Of a stretch of DNA of 64,000 nucleotides, positions 40,536 through 49,898 are shown in pieces (the stretch's first letter is position 1; each line of letters starts with the position of its first letter). The notes below the pieces were generated by a model. It did not search any database and was not told the origin of the DNA. It worked only from the letters and a program-made list of their open reading frames with translations. Source of the stretch: Halobacterium hubeiense (GTDB taxonomy: Archaea > Halobacteriota > Halobacteria > Halobacteriales > Halobacteriaceae); NCBI RefSeq assembly GCF_001488575.1, contig NZ_LN831302.1:806001-870000 (forward strand), given 5' to 3'. Both the position numbers and the translations under genes were made by a program.

Positions 40536-40548
40536 TCGCGGCTCCTTT

Positions 40549-41019
40549 CTACAGAACGAGCGTCGCGAGCCCGGCAGTCGCGGCGCTAATCGCGAGCCAG
40601 CCGGCGAAGTTCCACCACGGCACGCCGCGGACGCGCGGCCCCGGTACGTCGTCGGTGTACGTCCAGCGGCCGTCTGCGACGCCGCGGTGATCCACGAGCG
40701 CGTCGTAGCCGGTGGCGAGCGCGGCCGCGAGCGCGACCGCCGGCCATCCACTCGTGACCAACAGCGCCGCGCGAAACGCGACGTAGACCGCGCCCGTCCA
40801 CCCGAACAGCACGTAGACCGGAACGCCGACGACGTTCGGGCCGACGTGGTGCTCCAGCCACCCCAGATTGACGACGACGGCTTCGGCGACGAACGCGATA
40901 GCGGCGCCGCCAGCGAAGAACACGAGGACGGCCGCGGGCGGCCACGTCAGCGCGGCGTGCCCGAGCGCGACGAGGCCGACGGCGGCGACGCTGGCGGCGA
41001 ACGCGCGATTGCTCGGCAT
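40549..41019 (-). CDS. Short carotenoid-biosynthesis-family (CruF/DUF422-like) membrane protein
   Basis: 156 residues with five hydrophobic segments. [38 protein letters not shown] resembles the motif of the C50-carotenoid hydratase/CruF-like DUF422 family, which normally is about 250-300 residues. So it is either a short member or a truncated one. A role in bacterioruberin synthesis is possible but not supported by neighbours (rtcA and an ABC exporter). Confidence 0.6.
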   Translation of the reverse strand: MPSNRAFAASVAAVGLVALGHAALTWPPAAVLVFFAGGAAIAFVAEAVVVNLGWLEHHVGPNVVGVPVYVLFGWTGAVYVAFRAALLVTSGWPAVALAAALATGYDALVDHRGVADGRWTYTDDVPGPRVRGVPWWNFAGWLAISAATAGLATLVL

Positions 41020-41049
41020 ACCGGGAATCGGAGAGCGGCCGGGAAAAAG

Positions 41050-41817
41050 CTAGTCGGTGAGGCCGTAGCCGCGCCGGAACAGCCAGACGTCGACGGCGAG
41101 CACGGCGACGGTGAGCGCGGACAGCACGACGAGCGCGGTGTCGGGCTCGATGTCGGAGACGCCGATGATGCCGTAGCGCACGCCGTTGACCATGTAGACC
41201 ATCGGGTTCAGGTAGCTCGCGGTGCGCGCGAGCCCGTCGAGGGCGTCGAGGCTGTAGAAGACGCCGCCGAAGAACACCAGCGGCCGGAGGATGAACTGGT
41301 TCAGGACCGTGAGGTGGTCGAAGTCCTCCGCGACGAGCCCGCCGATGACGCCGAACGCCGCGAACAGCGTCGTGATGACGCCCAAGAACGCCACCGCGTA
41401 GAACGGGTGGGCAAGCGTTCGGACGGGCGTGAACAGCGCGCCGATGACGGCGATGAGAATGCCGATGAGCACGCCCCGGAGCGCCGAGGACACGACGTAC
41501 GCGACGACCATCTCCCAGTACGCCATCGGGCTGGTGAGGGCTTCGTGAATGTACTCGTTCCAGCGCCCGTGGAAGATGGAGAACGAAGCGTTCTCGAAGG
41601 CGTTCGACACCGCGCCCAGCACGGCCAGCCCGGGGAGGATGAACTGGATGTAGGGGACGCCGCCGATGTCGCTGATGCGCGCGCCGAGGATGACGCCGAA
41701 CACGCTGAAGTAGAGGACGTTCGTGATGAGTGGCGGCAGGAACGTGTTGTACGGCCGCCGGACGAACCGCAGAATCTCGCGGCGCGTCAGCGCCTTCAGG
41801 CCCGTCGAGAGGCTCAC
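41050..41817 (-). CDS. ABC-2 type exporter permease
   Basis: 255 residues from GTG 41817, overlapping the ATPase stop (GTGA). Six membrane helices. PLITNVLYFSVFGVILGARI and FENASFSIFHGRWNEYIHEALTSPMAYWEMVVAY are the ABC2_membrane motifs, and LNPMVYMVNGVRYGIIG is the C-terminal conserved segment. Partner of the ATPase at 41814-42806. Substrate unknown, drugs or lipid-linked sugars by family. Confidence 0.92.
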   Translation of the reverse strand: MSLSTGLKALTRREILRFVRRPYNTFLPPLITNVLYFSVFGVILGARISDIGGVPYIQFILPGLAVLGAVSNAFENASFSIFHGRWNEYIHEALTSPMAYWEMVVAYVVSSALRGVLIGILIAVIGALFTPVRTLAHPFYAVAFLGVITTLFAAFGVIGGLVAEDFDHLTVLNQFILRPLVFFGGVFYSLDALDGLARTASYLNPMVYMVNGVRYGIIGVSDIEPDTALVVLSALTVAVLAVDVWLFRRGYGLTD

Positions 41818-42806
41818 GGCGACACCTCCTGTGTCTCGCCATCCCGCTCGCCGTCGTCGTGGGTGCCGGTGCTGCCGTCGGTGGCGTCACCGCCAGTCCG
41901 GGTGATGTCCACGAAGACGTCTTCGAGGCTGGTGCGCGCCACGTCCACGTCGACGACGCGGTGGCCGGCGGCCTCCAGTTGGCGGACGGCGACCGGGACG
42001 ACTTCGCTGCCGCTGCTCGCGCGAAGCGTGACGGTGCGGCCGTCCACGGCGACGCTGTCCACGCGGTTGTCGTCGATTGCGGGGGTCGCGGCGGGCGCGG
42101 CGTCGAGCGTGAGCGTCACCTCGTCGGTGCCGCGCTCGGTGAGCTGGTCGGGCGTCGCAACCGTCACCTTCCGCCCGGAGTCGATGATGGCGACCTCGTC
42201 GCAGAGGCGCTCGGCCTCCTCGATGTAGTGGGTGGTGAGGAGGATGGTGGTGCCATCGTCGTTGAGCCCGCGGATGACCTCCCAGAGGTCGTGGCGGAGT
42301 TCGACATCCACCCCGGCCGTGGGTTCGTCGAGGATGAGGAGGTCGGGGTCGGTGACCATCGCTCGCGCGAGCATGAACCGGCGCTTCATCCCGCCGGAGA
42401 GCCAGTCGAAGCGCGTCTCGGCCTTCCCGTCCAGCCCCACGGTTTCGAGGGCTTCGGCGGCTCGTTCGGCGGCCTCCTCGTCGGAGACGCCGTGGTAGCC
42501 GGCCTTGTGCATCAGCACCTCGCGAATCGGGAAGAAGCGGTCGACGTTGTACTCCTGGGGCGCGAGCCCGATGGCGTCTCGGGCCTCCCGGTAGTCGTCC
42601 TCGACGTCGTACCCGAACACTTCGGCGGTGCCACTGGTCTTGCGGACGAGCCCGACGAGCGTGTTGATGAACGTCGTCTTCCCCGCGCCGTTCGGTCCGA
42701 GCAGCCCGAAGAAGGAGCCCTCCGGGACCGTGATGGAGAGCCCGTCGAGCGCGCGGACGTCCCCGTACTCCTTGACGAGGTCGTCGGTGCGTATCGCTGG
42801 CGGCAT
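41814..42806 (-). CDS. ABC transporter ATP-binding protein
   Basis: 330 residues. Walker A GLLGPNGAGKTTF (34-46), Q-loop in APQEYNVDRFF, signature LSGGMKRRFMLARAMVTDP, Walker B LLILDEPTAGVD and switch His in LLTTHYIEEA. The tail from about 230 has the DrrA/CcmA type C-terminal domain and a Thr/Asp-rich end. Encoded before and overlapping the permease gene, so the two form an exporter. Confidence 0.94.
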   Translation of the reverse strand: MPPAIRTDDLVKEYGDVRALDGLSITVPEGSFFGLLGPNGAGKTTFINTLVGLVRKTSGTAEVFGYDVEDDYREARDAIGLAPQEYNVDRFFPIREVLMHKAGYHGVSDEEAAERAAEALETVGLDGKAETRFDWLSGGMKRRFMLARAMVTDPDLLILDEPTAGVDVELRHDLWEVIRGLNDDGTTILLTTHYIEEAERLCDEVAIIDSGRKVTVATPDQLTERGTDEVTLTLDAAPAATPAIDDNRVDSVAVDGRTVTLRASSGSEVVPVAVRQLEAAGHRVVDVDVARTSLEDVFVDITRTGGDATDGSTGTHDDGERDGETQEVSP

Positions 42807-42866
42807 TTAAAATACGGGAGGACGGTGACGCGGTTAAGGCCACGGAAGTCGGCGGCGGGTTCTGCG

Positions 42867-45548
42867 TCAGCCCGTGTTCTGCATCCCCGCGGCGACGCCC
42901 ATCACGGACAGCCGGAGCGCGCGCTCCGCGCTGGGACTGCGGTGTTTACGGTCCAAGAGTTCCACTTGCAGGAAGTTCAGGGGATCGACGTAGGGGTTGC
43001 GGCGGTCGAGGCTCTCGCGGAGCCACGCGCGGTCCACGAGGTCGTCGCGGCCGGTCACCGCCAACACCTCGTCGCGGGCCTGCTCGTACTCGGCGTCGAT
43101 GCGCGGCTGGAAGCGCTCGCGGAGGTCGTCGGGCGCGAGCGCGGCGTACTCGTGGGTGATTTCGGGTTCGCTGCGCGCGAGCGCGAGCGCCGCGTTGTCC
43201 AGCGTCGTCCGGAAGAACGGCCACTCCTCGTACATCTCTTCGAGGAGGGCGTCGTCCTCGCAGGCGGCCAGCCCCGCGCCGAGGCCGTACCAGCCCGGAA
43301 TCACGCACCGCGTCTGCGTCCACGAGAACACCCACGGAATCGCGCGCAGGTCCTCGACGGCGCGCTCGCCCGTCCGGGAGGCGGGCCGCGACCCGAGGTT
43401 GAGGTCCTCGACGACGTCGATGGGCGTCACCGCCTCGAAGTACTCCACGAACCCCTCGGAGTCGAGGAGGTCGCGGTACGCCTCCCGGGCCGTCTCGGCC
43501 ATCTCTTCCATTGCCGCGACCCACTCGTCGGGAACGTCTGGGTCGTCCTCGGCGATGGCGGCGTGGCGCGCCCGCACTTGGGCGTTCAGCATCTGTTCGA
43601 GTTCGCGCTCGGCAATGCGGGGGTTGCCGTACGTCTCAGCGATGGACTCGCCCTGCTGGGTGAACTTCACGTCGCCGGTGACCGTCTCCTTGGGGAGCGC
43701 GAGCAGCGCCTCGTTCATCGGGCCGCCGCCCCGCGAGATGGAGCCGCCGCGGCCGTGGAAGAAGCGCACGTCCACGCCGTGGTCCTCGCAGATGGCGGCG
43801 AGGTTGCGCTGCGCACGGTCCAACTGCCAGTTCGCCGCGAGGAAGCCGTTCTCCTTGTTGGAGTCCGAGTACCCCAGCATAATCTCCTGCGTACTCTCCC
43901 GAGCCTCGACGAGCGCGCCGTACGCCTCGTTCTCGAACAGCGTCCCCAGAATCTCGCGGGCGTTCGACAGCGCAGAGCGGGTTTCGAGGAGCGGCACGAC
44001 GTCGAGGCCGGCGTGGTCGGGCAGCGAGAGCACGCCCGCCTGGTCCGCGAGGAAGACGACCTCCAGCACGTGACTGGGCTCCTCGGTCATGCTGATGCAG
44101 TACGCGTCGATGGCGTCCGGGCCGTACTCGCGGTGCCAGTCCGCGAGCGCGTCGAAGCGCCCGAGCACGCGCGCCGTCTCGTCGTCCACGCCCTCGGTGT
44201 CTTCGAGGTCCACCACGGGGTCGTCCTGCAGGACGGCTTCCGTGAGGAACTCCACGCGCTCGTCCTCGCTCATCCCGTCGTAGTCGATGCCCTCGCGGGC
44301 GAGCGCCTCGCCGACCGCGTGCGTGTGCTTCTCGCGGTGGTCGCGGAGGTCCAGCGCCGCGAGGTGGAAGCCGAACGTCTTCACGCGCCGCAGGAACGGC
44401 GCGACGTGCTCGTCGGCGACCTTACCCAGTCCGGCCTCGCGGAGGCCGTCCTCCAGCGCGCGCACGTCCGCCAGCAGTTCGTCAGCGTCCGCGTAGCCGC
44501 CCGGCTGCACGTCGGTCACGCGGTCCACGCGCTCCCGGACGACGGCGACGACCTGCCGGAACAGCTCGTCGGGGTAGCGCTCGGCGACCTGCTCGACCAC
44601 CCGGGGAACCTCGTCGCTGGCGTCGTCGAGGAGGTCGGCGGCCGCCGCGCTGTCCACGCGCGTGCCGTCCATCGAGAGCGCGCCGAGCAGGTCGTCGAGG
44701 TCGTCGAGGTAGCGCTCGGTGACGAGGCGGCGCTGGCGGTCCAGCACGCGCTCGGTCGTCTCGGTGGTGACGTAGGGGTTGCCGTCGCGGTCCGAGCCCG
44801 CCCACGACCGGAACGCCAGCACTTCCGGAACTTCGGGCGGGTCGTCGTAGCGCGCGGCGAGCGCGTCGTCGAGGTCCGCGTACACGTCCGGTACCACGTC
44901 GTAGACCGCGTTCGCGAGGTAGAACTGGACGTCCCGGGCCTCGTCGAACGGCGTCGGCTGGCGCTCGCGCACGCGCCGGGTCGTCCACAGCGACTCGACG
45001 TTCGCCTCGACGCGCCGCCACGTCCGCTCGCGCTCGCGGGGCGTGAGCCGGTGTTCGTCGAGCTCTTCGAGGAGTTCGCGGATGCGCTTGAGGTGGGCCT
45101 TGACGGTCTTGCGCCGCGCTTCGGTCGGGTGCGCGGTGAACGTCGGGACGACGTGGACGTCGTCGAGAATCTCGCCGACCTCGTCGGCGCTGGCGCCCGC
45201 GTCCGCGAGCACGTCCACCGCGCCGCGCACGCTGTCCGCGAGCGTGCCTTCGGCCTCGCTGCGGCGGAGTTCGCGGACGCGCTCGCGCTCCTCCGCGAGG
45301 TTCACGAGCTCGAAGTAGCCCGCGAACGCTCGCGCGAGGTCCTCGTAGCCGTCCACGTCGGCGTCGGCGACGACCGCGCGGAGGGCGTCGCGGTCGTCGC
45401 TGTCGCCGCGTCGGTAGTCGATGGCGGCGGTGCGGGCGGCCTCCACCGCGTCGTAGGCCGCCGGCGACTCGTGGGCGCGCATCGCGTCGCCGAGCGTGGC
45501 GCCGAGTTCACGGACGTCCTCGCGGACGCTTCGGCTGTGCAAATCCAT
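42867..45548 (-). CDS. ppc: Phosphoenolpyruvate carboxylase
   Basis: 893 residues from ATG 45548. Catalytic VPTFTAHPTEARRKTVKAH (His near 130), RSWAGSDRDGNPYVT, the GYSDSNKENGFLAANW motif (about residues 565-580), the active-site FFHGRGGSISRGGGP and the C-terminal tetrapeptide QNTG, typical of bacterial-type PEPC. It carboxylates PEP to oxaloacetate for anaplerosis. Size is normal (about 880-900). Monocistronic. Confidence 0.96.
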   Translation of the reverse strand: MDLHSRSVREDVRELGATLGDAMRAHESPAAYDAVEAARTAAIDYRRGDSDDRDALRAVVADADVDGYEDLARAFAGYFELVNLAEERERVRELRRSEAEGTLADSVRGAVDVLADAGASADEVGEILDDVHVVPTFTAHPTEARRKTVKAHLKRIRELLEELDEHRLTPRERERTWRRVEANVESLWTTRRVRERQPTPFDEARDVQFYLANAVYDVVPDVYADLDDALAARYDDPPEVPEVLAFRSWAGSDRDGNPYVTTETTERVLDRQRRLVTERYLDDLDDLLGALSMDGTRVDSAAAADLLDDASDEVPRVVEQVAERYPDELFRQVVAVVRERVDRVTDVQPGGYADADELLADVRALEDGLREAGLGKVADEHVAPFLRRVKTFGFHLAALDLRDHREKHTHAVGEALAREGIDYDGMSEDERVEFLTEAVLQDDPVVDLEDTEGVDDETARVLGRFDALADWHREYGPDAIDAYCISMTEEPSHVLEVVFLADQAGVLSLPDHAGLDVVPLLETRSALSNAREILGTLFENEAYGALVEARESTQEIMLGYSDSNKENGFLAANWQLDRAQRNLAAICEDHGVDVRFFHGRGGSISRGGGPMNEALLALPKETVTGDVKFTQQGESIAETYGNPRIAERELEQMLNAQVRARHAAIAEDDPDVPDEWVAAMEEMAETAREAYRDLLDSEGFVEYFEAVTPIDVVEDLNLGSRPASRTGERAVEDLRAIPWVFSWTQTRCVIPGWYGLGAGLAACEDDALLEEMYEEWPFFRTTLDNAALALARSEPEITHEYAALAPDDLRERFQPRIDAEYEQARDEVLAVTGRDDLVDRAWLRESLDRRNPYVDPLNFLQVELLDRKHRSPSAERALRLSVMGVAAGMQNTG

Positions 45549-45624
45549 ACCACGCAGGTGGTCGTCCGGGGTTTTCAAAACCCGGGTACCCACGCCATAT
45601 TGCCACTCGATTGCGAGTAAAGAA

Positions 45625-46554
45625 TTAGTCGGGGCTCGCCCACGGCGCGGGCGACGGGGACGACTCGGGCGCCACGGAGACGTTCGTCTGGTAGGTCACG
45701 CGGTCGTCCCGCACGGTGACGTCCACGGTCGCGCCGTAGAGCGCCGGCACCGCCGTCGGCGACCCGCTCCCGCGGCTCGCGTACGTCCCGCTCGGTACGT
45801 CGGCCTCCGCATCTGGGACGTCCACGACGAACCCGTACCGGCCGCTCGCGTTCCCGCCGTTCTCGACGCTGACGTCGTAGGGCGCGCTGACGTTCTCGGC
45901 GAACGTCCAGTTCGCGACCCGCGTCCCGTTGACCGTCCCCTCGGTGACGTCGAGCGCGACGGTCTCGGCGGTCCGCGTGTGCGTCGCCACCAGCGAACCG
46001 TTCCGGAACGCGGAGACGTTCGTCGCCGAGCCCTCGTCGATGACCGCGACGCGCCACGACGCACTCCCGTCGGAGACCTCGAAGGTCAGCGGGTCGCCGC
46101 TGGCCGGCGTGACGACCGCCTCGAAGCGCCGCGTCTCGTTCACGTCCACGGCCGCCGTCCAATCGTCGGCGCCGCTGTCGTTCGAGAAGTTCCGCGCCGT
46201 CGGCTGGGCGATTCGCGTCCCGTTCTCGACGCTCTGGACGGAGGCCGCCGTGATGGTGCCGCTGCTGGCGGTCAACAGCGACGCGTTCGCGTCCCACCGC
46301 CCAACGCCGGCTTCCAGCGCCGCGCGCACGGTCGTCGCGTTCGCGTCGTCGTACGTGTTCGCCTCCACGAGCAACCCCCCGACTCCGGCCTCGACGGCGC
46401 GCTCGTGGCCGACCACGTCGTCGGTCTCGCCGTGGTTCCGGGTCGCGAGGTTCTCCGTGAACACGACCGCGTTCAACACCAGCGCCAGCACCACGAACGC
46501 CAGCGCCAGTCCGAGCCCCGCGACGAGCAACAGCTGGCCGCGGTCCCGGTTCAT
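45625..46554 (-). CDS. Pilin-like secreted protein (DUF7261-type)
   Basis: 309 residues from ATG 46554. N-terminal MNRDRGQLLLVAGLGLALAFVVLALVLNAVVFTENLATR is a single hydrophobic helix like those of haloarchaeal pilin-type and DUF7261-like proteins. The rest is a beta-rich Asn/Thr-rich surface domain (many NxS/T sites: NVS, NAT, NGS, NWT, suggesting glycosylation). No partner pil genes nearby. A single-component surface anchor or minor pilin is possible. Confidence 0.7.
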   Translation of the reverse strand: MNRDRGQLLLVAGLGLALAFVVLALVLNAVVFTENLATRNHGETDDVVGHERAVEAGVGGLLVEANTYDDANATTVRAALEAGVGRWDANASLLTASSGTITAASVQSVENGTRIAQPTARNFSNDSGADDWTAAVDVNETRRFEAVVTPASGDPLTFEVSDGSASWRVAVIDEGSATNVSAFRNGSLVATHTRTAETVALDVTEGTVNGTRVANWTFAENVSAPYDVSVENGGNASGRYGFVVDVPDAEADVPSGTYASRGSGSPTAVPALYGATVDVTVRDDRVTYQTNVSVAPESSPSPAPWASPD

Positions 46555-46595
46555 GTCTCGGGGAGAAGCGGCCGGCGCACAAAAGGATTGTCGCG

Positions 46596-47474
46596 CTACC
46601 CCGTGCGCGCGGTGCTGACGAGCGCGACGCCGACGCCCATCACGACGCCGCCGACGGCGAACCCGGGGCCGAGCGCCTCGCCGAGCAGGAGCGCGCCGAG
46701 CACGCCGCCGACCAGCGGCTGCGCGAAGAAGCACGCCGCGACCACGGTCGCCGTGGTGCGCTCGACGCCGCGGTACCAGAGGAACCACGCGGCCGCCGTG
46801 CTCGCGACCCCGAGGTACGCGACCGCCCCGACGACGCCCGGCGTGACCGGGACCGTCGCGCCGGTCACCGCGAGTTCGACGGCGGCGAGCGCGCCGAGCA
46901 TCGGGACCGCTGCCAGCGAGCTGTACGTCGCCGCGACGAGCGCGCCGTGCGTCCGGACGAGGCGCGCGCCGTCCACGGTGTAGGCGGCCCACGCCGCGCT
47001 CGCGACGAACAGCACCGCGACGCCGACCGCGTTCCCGCCGCCGATGGAGAGCCCGTACTGGCCCGCGACCACGAGCGCGGTGCCGACGCCCGCCAGCGCC
47101 ATCCCGACCGTCGAGCGCCACGTCAGCCGCTCGTCGAGCATCGTGACGCCGAGCAGCAGCGTGAACACGGGCGTCAGCATCGTCAACAGCGACCCCTGAC
47201 TGGCGGTGGTGCGGTCGGTGCCGACGAACTGCGTCGCCAGCGTCAGCGCCACCCACGCGCCCAGCCGGAGGAAGCCGCGGCGGTCCCGCGCGGAGAACGA
47301 CGGCGACCGACCGAGCGCGCGCAAGGCGGCGTACAGCGCGACGGCGCCGACCACGATTCGGAGGAACGCCAGCGTCACCGGCGGCACGGCCGCGAACCCC
47401 CACTTGCTGACGACGTACATCCCGCCCCAGAGGCCGGCGGCGGTCAGCGGCGCGGCGGCGTCCCGGAGTCCCAT
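46596..47474 (-). CDS. EamA/DMT-family transporter
   Basis: 292 residues, ten hydrophobic helices. Duplicated EamA repeats: first with TAAGLWGGMYVVSKWGF and SLLTMLTPVFTLLLGVTMLDERLTW, second with AYTVDGARLVRTHGALVAATYSSLA, AYLGVASTAAAWFLWYRGVERTTAT and FFAQPLVGGVLGALLLGE. Exports or imports small metabolites; substrate not readable. Divergent from the ketopantoate reductase-like gene. Confidence 0.9.
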   Translation of the reverse strand: MGLRDAAAPLTAAGLWGGMYVVSKWGFAAVPPVTLAFLRIVVGAVALYAALRALGRSPSFSARDRRGFLRLGAWVALTLATQFVGTDRTTASQGSLLTMLTPVFTLLLGVTMLDERLTWRSTVGMALAGVGTALVVAGQYGLSIGGGNAVGVAVLFVASAAWAAYTVDGARLVRTHGALVAATYSSLAAVPMLGALAAVELAVTGATVPVTPGVVGAVAYLGVASTAAAWFLWYRGVERTTATVVAACFFAQPLVGGVLGALLLGEALGPGFAVGGVVMGVGVALVSTARTG

Positions 47475-47552
47475 ACTCGCCCCGCAGACGCCCGCTCCCT
47501 AAGTCCCATCGAACCCCGGGAGGCTTTACCGACACCGGCCGTACCGCCGGCC

Positions 47553-48461
47553 ATGCGAATCGTCGTGTTGGGCGCGGGGTCGCTGGGGTCGCTGCTCGCG
47601 GGCGCGCTCGCCGCGGCGGACGCGGACGTGACGCTGCTCGGGCGCGAGGGCGAGCACGTCCGTCGCGTCCGAGCCGACGGCCTCCGGTTCACGCACCCGG
47701 ACGGCCGCGAGGAACAGATTCCGCTGGACGCGGCGACCGACCCGGCGGCCGCCGCGGACGCCGACCTGCTCGTCGTCTGCGTGAAGAGCTACGACACCGG
47801 CGACGCGCTCGCCGGCGTCGCCGACCACCTCGACGACGCCGACGTGCTCACGCTCCAGAACGGGCTCGGGAACGCCGAGACCATCGCCGAGTACGTCCCC
47901 CGGGAGCGCGTGCTCGCGGGGACGACGACCCACGGCGCGGTCCGCGAAGCCCCCGGCCACGTTCGGCACGCCGGCCGCGGCGACACCACTGTCGGCCGCT
48001 ACTTCGCCGAGAACGACGCCCGCGTCGAGGCCGCCGCGGACTGCCTGACTGCGGCGGGCATCGAGACGACCGTGACCGACGACCCCGAATCGGCGGTGTG
48101 GACGAAAGTGCTCGTGAACGTCGGCATCAACGCGGCGACAGCGCTCGCGCGCGTGCCGAACGGCGCGCTCGTCGAGTCCGAGAGCGGCGAGCGCGTGCTT
48201 CGGCGCGCCGTCGAGGAGGCCACCGCAGTCGCGCGCGCCGAGGGCGTCGCCGTGCCCGAGGACGCCGTCGAGCGCACCCGGGCGGTCGCCGAGCGCACCG
48301 CGACGAACCCCTCGTCGATGCGCCAAGACGTCGAGCGCGGCCGGCGCACGGAAGTCGAGGCGCTGCACGGCGCGGTCGTCCGGCGCGGTGCCACGCACGG
48401 CGTGGAGACGCCGGTCAACGAGACGCTCGCGGACCTCGTGCGGCTCGCCGAAGAAAAGTGA
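47553..48461 (+). CDS. panE: Ketopantoate reductase-like protein (ApbA/PanE family)
   Basis: 302 residues. NADP motif VVLGAGSLGSLLAGALA, DLLVVCVKSYDTGDAL, LQNGLGN and VLAGTTTHGAVREAPGHVRHAGRGDT, with the C-terminal ApbA_C helix containing WTKVLVNVGINAATALARVPNG (the Lys is catalytic). It reduces 2-dehydropantoate to pantoate in coenzyme A synthesis. Archaeal PanE is accepted in haloarchaea; the assignment could also be a paralogue. Single gene. Confidence 0.85.
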   Translation: MRIVVLGAGSLGSLLAGALAAADADVTLLGREGEHVRRVRADGLRFTHPDGREEQIPLDAATDPAAAADADLLVVCVKSYDTGDALAGVADHLDDADVLTLQNGLGNAETIAEYVPRERVLAGTTTHGAVREAPGHVRHAGRGDTTVGRYFAENDARVEAAADCLTAAGIETTVTDDPESAVWTKVLVNVGINAATALARVPNGALVESESGERVLRRAVEEATAVARAEGVAVPEDAVERTRAVAERTATNPSSMRQDVERGRRTEVEALHGAVVRRGATHGVETPVNETLADLVRLAEEK

Positions 48462-48473
48462 ACTGCGGGCCGC

Positions 48474-49733
48474 CTACGACTCGTTGCGGACGATTTCGTA
48501 GGAGAACTGCATCGCGTTCTCCGGCATGACTTTCACCGACCAGTCGCCGGACTCGGGGTCGGGGAGCCGGTACTCGAAGGTTTGGCTCTCGCCGCCGTTG
48601 GCGTACGTGCCGTCGGTCGCCGCGCGCTGGCGGGAGCTCCCGAGGTCGACGCTCCCGCGGTTGGAGACGCTGACGCGCTCGGCGCTGACCTCCGTGCCGT
48701 TCGGCGAAACGAACGTCACGTCGAAGTTCGCGGGCTCGCTGTCCGCGCTCCGGTACCGATTCGCGGACAGGTCGAGGGTGACGTTCTCCGCGTCGTCGCT
48801 CACCTCGAACGACGTCTGGAACGGCTCGTCGGGCTGGGTCCACACCTGGAACCGGACGCTGACGCGCTGCCAGTGCGTGGACTGGTCCGAGCGCGCCGGG
48901 TCCTTCAGCCCGAGGTCCAGTTCCGCGCGGTAGTCGCCGCGGTCGGCGTCACTCGGCGGCGTCACCGTGACCGAGATGGTCGCGGTCTCGCCGGGCGCAA
49001 TCTCGTTGGGGGCGCTGATGTCAACCCACGAGCGTTCGAGCGTGTCCCGGTCGTTGTACGGCCGGTACTGGTCCTCGGTGACGAGTTCGGGGCTCACCGG
49101 GACCGCCTGGTCGCCGGTGTTCTCCACGACGATCTCGCGGGTGAACGAGTCGCCGGCCTGCACCTGCGAGTGGACGTACGTGTCCGAGACGACGCGGACG
49201 TTGGGCTCCTGCCAGACCTCGACGTTCAGGGAGACGCCGTTGACCGGCTGGGCGGGCCGCCCGGGGTAGGAAATCGTCTCGTTCGTGAGCGCGATTGTGC
49301 CGCCGTAGCGGTTGAGCTCGGCGCCCTCGGGGACCGAGACGGTGACCTCGAACTGGCGCTCCTCGCCGGCGCCGATTTCGAGGTCGGAGCTCCCGATGGA
49401 GACCCACGACTCCTTGACGGGGCGCTCCCCGCGCGGCGGCACGAACAGGTGCGGGGAGATGGTCACGGTCTCGTCCTCGCCGTTCTCGACGGTTATCGTG
49501 ACCGTGTCGCTCTCGCCGGGCTTGAGCCGGAGGCTGCGGTACTGTTCGTCGACGTACAGTCGCGTGTAGTTCGTCGCGCCGTCGGACTGCTGGGCCGCGT
49601 CCGCGTCGGTGTCTGCTGCGGGCGCGGGCGAGTCGGCGGCGGGGCTGTTCGGCTGGGCGAACGCCGTCGCGCCCGCTGCCGAGACGACGAGCACGGCAGC
49701 GACGGCGACGGCGGTGATGGTTCGCGCGTTCAT
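48474..49733 (-). CDS. Secreted protein with tandem Ig-like (NEW3/CARDB-type) domains
   Basis: 419 residues. A Sec signal peptide (1-27, cut near AFA-QPN), a disordered Ala/Ser/Pro/Asp region to about 55, then three beta-sandwich repeats: YRSLRLKPGESDTVTITVENGEDETVTI, DSFTREIVVENTGDQAVPVS and a third with FEVSDDAENVTLDLS. These resemble the COG1470-type extracellular repeats. No anchor at the C-terminus, so it may be secreted or bind to a partner. Function unknown. Confidence 0.75.
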   Translation of the reverse strand: MNARTITAVAVAAVLVVSAAGATAFAQPNSPAADSPAPAADTDADAAQQSDGATNYTRLYVDEQYRSLRLKPGESDTVTITVENGEDETVTISPHLFVPPRGERPVKESWVSIGSSDLEIGAGEERQFEVTVSVPEGAELNRYGGTIALTNETISYPGRPAQPVNGVSLNVEVWQEPNVRVVSDTYVHSQVQAGDSFTREIVVENTGDQAVPVSPELVTEDQYRPYNDRDTLERSWVDISAPNEIAPGETATISVTVTPPSDADRGDYRAELDLGLKDPARSDQSTHWQRVSVRFQVWTQPDEPFQTSFEVSDDAENVTLDLSANRYRSADSEPANFDVTFVSPNGTEVSAERVSVSNRGSVDLGSSRQRAATDGTYANGGESQTFEYRLPDPESGDWSVKVMPENAMQFSYEIVRNES

Positions 49734-49898
49734 GTGTAGCTGCCAGTCCCGGCAGCGCTGTCGCTGTGTCGCGGTACCAATCAGGGCTCGCGGGGACCAG
49801 CGTGCGTACTGTCGGGAGTTCGACTATTAGTAGTTCGGTTAGGTCAAACGCCCGTAGAACGTGCGACAGGCTCTTGTAGGTGCGACGGTCGTCCGACG

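Noticed and set aside
41581-41600. GAACGAAGCGTTC hairpin as a further copy of the double-hairpin repeat
   Set aside because: It lacks the GTCCTC end, second hairpin and peptide pattern, and encodes the normal FENASF segment of the ABC permease.
41730-45620. 1296-codon plus-strand ORF opposite the ABC transporter and PEP carboxylase
   Set aside because: Shadow frame with low-complexity Arg/Val/Asp composition; PEP carboxylase on the other strand has all catalytic motifs.
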